Assembly: GCA_024403175.1 (NCBI GenBank)
Contig: JAKSSI010000040.1
Location: 1 to 9,184 of the forward strand
From: Clostridia bacterium
Lineage (GTDB): Bacteria; Bacillota_A; Clostridia; Peptostreptococcales; Anaerovoracaceae
Direction of reading: 5' to 3'
DNA: 9,184 nucleotides
The notes beneath the pieces are model-generated. The model did not search any database and was not told where the DNA came from. It saw only the letters and a list, made by a program, of their open reading frames with translations. This document shows, in pieces, positions 7,216 through 9,184 of the stretch (position 1 is the stretch's first letter; every line of letters starts with the position of its first letter). The position numbers and the translations under genes were made by a program.

Positions 7216-7587
7216 ATGAAAAATGGTTTTATCAAAAAAGCTGATATTGTTTTAGCAGTAATACTTCTAGTTCTCGGATTTGGAAGTATGGCTTTACTGA
7301 GCAAAAACGTATCTGAAAGCGCAAAGCTTGAAATAACCGTAGATGGCAAAGTTTATAAAACGGCAGAGCTTAAGAAGAACCAAGTAATTGATATAAACAA
7401 CGATTTTGGGCACAACATTGTTGTAATAGAAGATGGAATGGTTTTTGTAAAAGAAGCTGATTGCAGCGGACAAGATTGTGTAAAGACAAAGAGCATTTCA
7501 AAGGATGGGCAAATTATAATGTGCCTTCCTCACCACTTACTCATAACAATAACTGAAGGAGGTAGTATCGATGCAGTCGCCTACTAA
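7216..7587 (+). CDS. Membrane-anchored NusG domain II-containing protein (EetA-like)
   Basis: A 123-residue protein with a positively charged N-terminus, one transmembrane segment (about 10-29) and an extracytoplasmic NusG domain II-like beta domain (about 35-120). Three conserved cysteines occur in the family pattern: Cys83 and Cys88 (ADCSGQDCVK), and Cys103 in GQIIMCLPHHLLI. It belongs to the NusG_II family despite having no transcription-factor NGN or KOW arrangement. Relatives next to a Gx transporter include EetA of flavin-based extracellular electron transfer loci; the biochemical role is unknown. Start is uncertain: ATG 7216 gives a compact anchor, whereas GTG 7198 would add six residues (MLKLFV). 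Neither has a clear ribosome binding site. Its last 17 bp overlap the next gene. Confidence 0.85.
   Translation: MKNGFIKKADIVLAVILLVLGFGSMALLSKNVSESAKLEITVDGKVYKTAELKKNQVIDINNDFGHNIVVIEDGMVFVKEADCSGQDCVKTKSISKDGQIIMCLPHHLLITITEGGSIDAVAY
7556..7562 (+). promoter_or_regulatory. Strong ribosome binding site for the Gx transporter gene, inside the NusG_II gene
   Basis: AAGGAGG lies eight bases before ATG 7571 and within the coding end of the upstream gene. It fixes the Gx start and shows the downstream gene is efficiently initiated in its own right, which favours co-expression of the pair. Confidence 0.85.
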
Positions 7588-8074
7588 AACCTTCAGTGCA
7601 AAGCAGATAACAACAGGCGCCCTTCTTACCGCGCTGGCACTAATCTTTTCTTATATCGAAGTTCTAATACCATTTAATATTGGGCTTCCGGGCATAAAGC
7701 TAGGCCTTGCAAATATAGTTGTTGTAGTTGCGTTATATAAACTTGGTCCTAAATATGGATTCATAATTAACATAACAAGAATATGCCTTGTGGCATTGCT
7801 GTTTGGAAATATGTTCTCAGCAGTCTATGCCTTATCCGGCGGAATCTTAAGTTTCGTCTGTATGATGCTCCTTATGAAAACAAATCTGTTTTCTGTAGTG
7901 GGCGTATCAATGGCAGGCGGAGTCTTCCACAACGCAGGGCAAATGCTTGCAGCAATAGTATTAGTAAGTTCAACAAAAGCAATTTACTACTTCCCTGTTT
8001 TATTAATAGCAGGAATGGTAACAGGCATAGTTATAGGAATAATAGCTACTCTAATAATGAGAGCTTTAAAATAG
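7571..8074 (+). CDS. Gx transporter family membrane protein (Hpre_diP_synt_I family, EetB-like)
   Basis: A 167-residue, very hydrophobic protein with about six membrane helices (roughly 13-30, 41-57, 62-82, 84-103, 105-135 and 139-163). The family signature LPGIKLGLANIV (39-50) and an HNAGQ segment (120-124) are present. Family members are often labelled heptaprenyl diphosphate synthase component I, but the shape resembles small substrate-binding S components of ECF-type transporters, and the substrate is not established. A prenyl synthase partner (component II) is not seen in the window. The gene overlaps the NusG_II gene by 17 bp and has a strong internal ribosome binding site. The same two families form EetA/EetB in electron-transfer loci. 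Its TAG stop overlaps the AGGAG of the following serine acetyltransferase gene. Confidence 0.88.
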   Translation: MQSPTKTFSAKQITTGALLTALALIFSYIEVLIPFNIGLPGIKLGLANIVVVVALYKLGPKYGFIINITRICLVALLFGNMFSAVYALSGGILSFVCMMLLMKTNLFSVVGVSMAGGVFHNAGQMLAAIVLVSSTKAIYYFPVLLIAGMVTGIVIGIIATLIMRALK

Positions 8075-8083
8075 GAGATAAAA

Positions 8084-8929
8084 ATGGATTTCATTAACAA
8101 GACATTATCTAAGCTTCACGGATTAGACGAACAGTCCAAACTTAAAGCAACACATAAAAACGACCCTATTCCAAGCCGCGACGTAGTTGCAGGAATCATT
8201 AAGGATGTACAGGCCGTTCTTTTTCCAAACTATTTCAAGGCATCAGTTGATGTAAACACCGAAGCTGTACTCTTTAGTATCTACTCAAAACTTAAGGGCG
8301 AAATCGAAATGGCTTGCAGTTTTTCTGAAGCAAATATCGGAATGACAGCAGATGAAGCAGCAACAAAGTTTGTTGAAACTCTTCCTGAAATCAAGTCTAT
8401 GCTTTTAAAAGACATTGAAGCTCTTTATGAAGGCGACCCTGCTGCAAAATACAGAGACGAAGTTATTATCTGCTATCCAGGTTTCTTTGCGACAGTAGTA
8501 TACAGAGTAGCTCATGTTCTTTACCAGATGAGAGTTCCTCTTATTCCAAGAATGATGACAGAATTTGCTCATCAAAAGACAGGTATCGATATCCATGCTG
8601 GTGCAACAATTGGTGAATACTTCTTTATCGACCACGGCACAGGTATCGTAATCGGTGAAACAACTGTAATTGGAAATCACGTTAAGCTTTATCAGGGCGT
8701 TACTCTTGGTGCAAAGAGCTTCGAACTCGATGAAAACGGAAATCCAATTAAGGATCTTAAGCGTCATCCAAACATTGAAGACGACGTTATCATCTACGCA
8801 AACGCAACAGTTCTTGGCGGAAGAACAACTGTTGGTAAAGGCAGCGTAATCGGCGGAAACACATGGCTTGTTAAATCCGTTGAACCAGGTAGCACAGTTT
8901 ACTATTCAAACGAAAACCCAACATCCTAG
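8084..8929 (+). CDS. cysE: Serine O-acetyltransferase (CysE/EpsC type)
   Basis: Transfers acetyl from acetyl-CoA to L-serine, giving O-acetylserine for cysteine synthesis in the cytoplasm. The 281-residue protein has a helical N-terminal domain (about 30-150, with EGDPAAKYRDEVI at 116-128 and YPGFFATVVYRVAH at 131-144). A left-handed beta-helix of hexapeptide repeats follows (about 165-270; IDIHAGATIGEYFFIDHGTG, VVIGE-like turns). The catalytic Asp183-His184 (FIDHGTG) and His228 (KRHPNI) match Asp157/His158/His193 of E. coli CysE by motif. The N-terminal domain is longer than in short SATs, as in the EpsC-labelled group. Start ATG 8084 has AGGAG seven bases upstream, overlapping the stop of the Gx gene; the gap is nine bases. 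No cysK and no T-box or other leader is visible before it, so it is probably expressed with the genes upstream. Confidence 0.95.
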   Translation: MDFINKTLSKLHGLDEQSKLKATHKNDPIPSRDVVAGIIKDVQAVLFPNYFKASVDVNTEAVLFSIYSKLKGEIEMACSFSEANIGMTADEAATKFVETLPEIKSMLLKDIEALYEGDPAAKYRDEVIICYPGFFATVVYRVAHVLYQMRVPLIPRMMTEFAHQKTGIDIHAGATIGEYFFIDHGTGIVIGETTVIGNHVKLYQGVTLGAKSFELDENGNPIKDLKRHPNIEDDVIIYANATVLGGRTTVGKGSVIGGNTWLVKSVEPGSTVYYSNENPTS

Positions 8930-8944
8930 TTGGTCAATAAAAAA

Positions 8945-9184
8945 ATGAAAGAAAATAATCTTACAGAGGGCAAAATTTTAAGCCCTCTGATTAAATTTAC
9001 AATACCAATTTTCGGCGCATTAGTTCTTCAGTCTTTGTACGGCGCAGTAGACTTGTTCGTTGTAGGAAAATTCGGAGCAACTGCAGACGTTTCCGCAGTT
9101 TCTACAGGTTCGCAAATCATGAATTTGTTCCTGCACTTTGTAACAAGCTTTGCTGTAGGAACAACAGTACTTGTTGGAAGATCT
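8945..9184 (+). CDS. MATE family efflux transporter, N-terminal 80 codons (truncated by window edge)
   Basis: The frame opens at ATG 8945, 15 bp after the cysE stop, and runs off the right edge. The start of the product matches the MATE (multi-antimicrobial extrusion) pattern: LTEGKILSPLIKFTIPIFG, then LQSLYGAVDLFVVGKFG, AVSTGSQI, and the beginning of a second helix ending TVLVGRS. Two membrane segments fall at about residues 14-36 and 53-75. MATE proteins export drugs or metabolites using Na+ or H+ gradients; the substrate cannot be told from this fragment. No clear Shine-Dalgarno sequence precedes the ATG, so translation may depend on coupling with cysE. A hairpin-forming repeat lies at codons 7-15. 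Confidence 0.9.
   Translation, partial: MKENNLTEGKILSPLIKFTIPIFGALVLQSLYGAVDLFVVGKFGATADVSAVSTGSQIMNLFLHFVTSFAVGTTVLVGRS
8964..8989 (+). repeat. Inverted repeat (8-bp arms, 10-base spacer) inside the start of the MATE gene
   Basis: CAGAGGGC (8964-8971) and GCCCTCTG (8982-8989) are perfect reverse complements flanking AAAATTTTAA. It is not followed by a T run, so it is not a standard terminator. It encodes the conserved TEGK...SPL residues, so coding constraint may explain part of it. Confidence 0.8.

Noticed and set aside
7783..8097. Plus-strand open frame of 104 codons overlapping the Gx gene and the cysE start.
   Set aside because: It is out of frame with two well-supported genes, has no ribosome binding site and encodes a low-complexity basic sequence without recognisable features.
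8405..8767. Minus-strand open frame of 120 codons.
   Set aside because: It is antisense to the catalytic part of cysE, with no promoter or ribosome binding site and no recognisable motif.

Overview
The window looks like a chromosomal segment of a low-GC, Gram-positive anaerobe of the Clostridia (Bacillota). The evidence is the cdaA-cdaR-glmM c-di-AMP/cell-wall operon, AGA-dominated arginine codons with A/T-rich third positions, strong AGGAGG-type ribosome binding sites, a long-form HPF, YhaM and RecD2 homologues, and a NusG-domain-II/Gx-transporter pair. Genus cannot be decided from the sequence alone. There is no mobile element, CRISPR array, rRNA or tRNA in view. Gene density is very high; the longest gap is the 172-bp divergent intergenic region at 2511-2682.

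Left part (1-2510, minus strand): cdaA (diadenylate cyclase), cdaR/ybbR (membrane-anchored regulator) and glmM (phosphoglucosamine mutase, cut by the left edge). They are transcribed leftwards from a promoter at about 2544-2571. cdaA and cdaR overlap, and cdaR and glmM are 12 bp apart. This unit couples c-di-AMP synthesis to UDP-GlcNAc/peptidoglycan precursor supply.

Middle part (2683-7166, plus strand): yhaM (HD-domain 3'-5' exoribonuclease), recD2 (SF1 DNA helicase) and a comF-type phosphoribosyltransferase overlap one another (TAATG junction; 16-bp overlap with a TTG start). hpf (ribosome hibernation factor) follows, with its own extended -10 promoter straddling the comF stop codon. A strong intrinsic terminator after hpf closes the block.

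Right part (7199-9184, plus strand): a membrane-anchored NusG-domain-II protein overlaps a six-helix Gx transporter family protein. A serine O-acetyltransferase (cysE/epsC type) and the first 80 codons of a MATE efflux transporter follow. The NusG_II/Gx pair is the same family pair as EetA/EetB of flavin-based extracellular electron transfer loci and is the most functionally open part of the window.

Nothing here amounts to a clearly new system. The points worth a second look are the tight yhaM-recD2-comF coupling, the EetA/EetB-like pair next to cysteine biosynthesis, several start-codon decisions (cdaA, comF, NusG_II), and a hairpin inside the beginning of the MATE gene.
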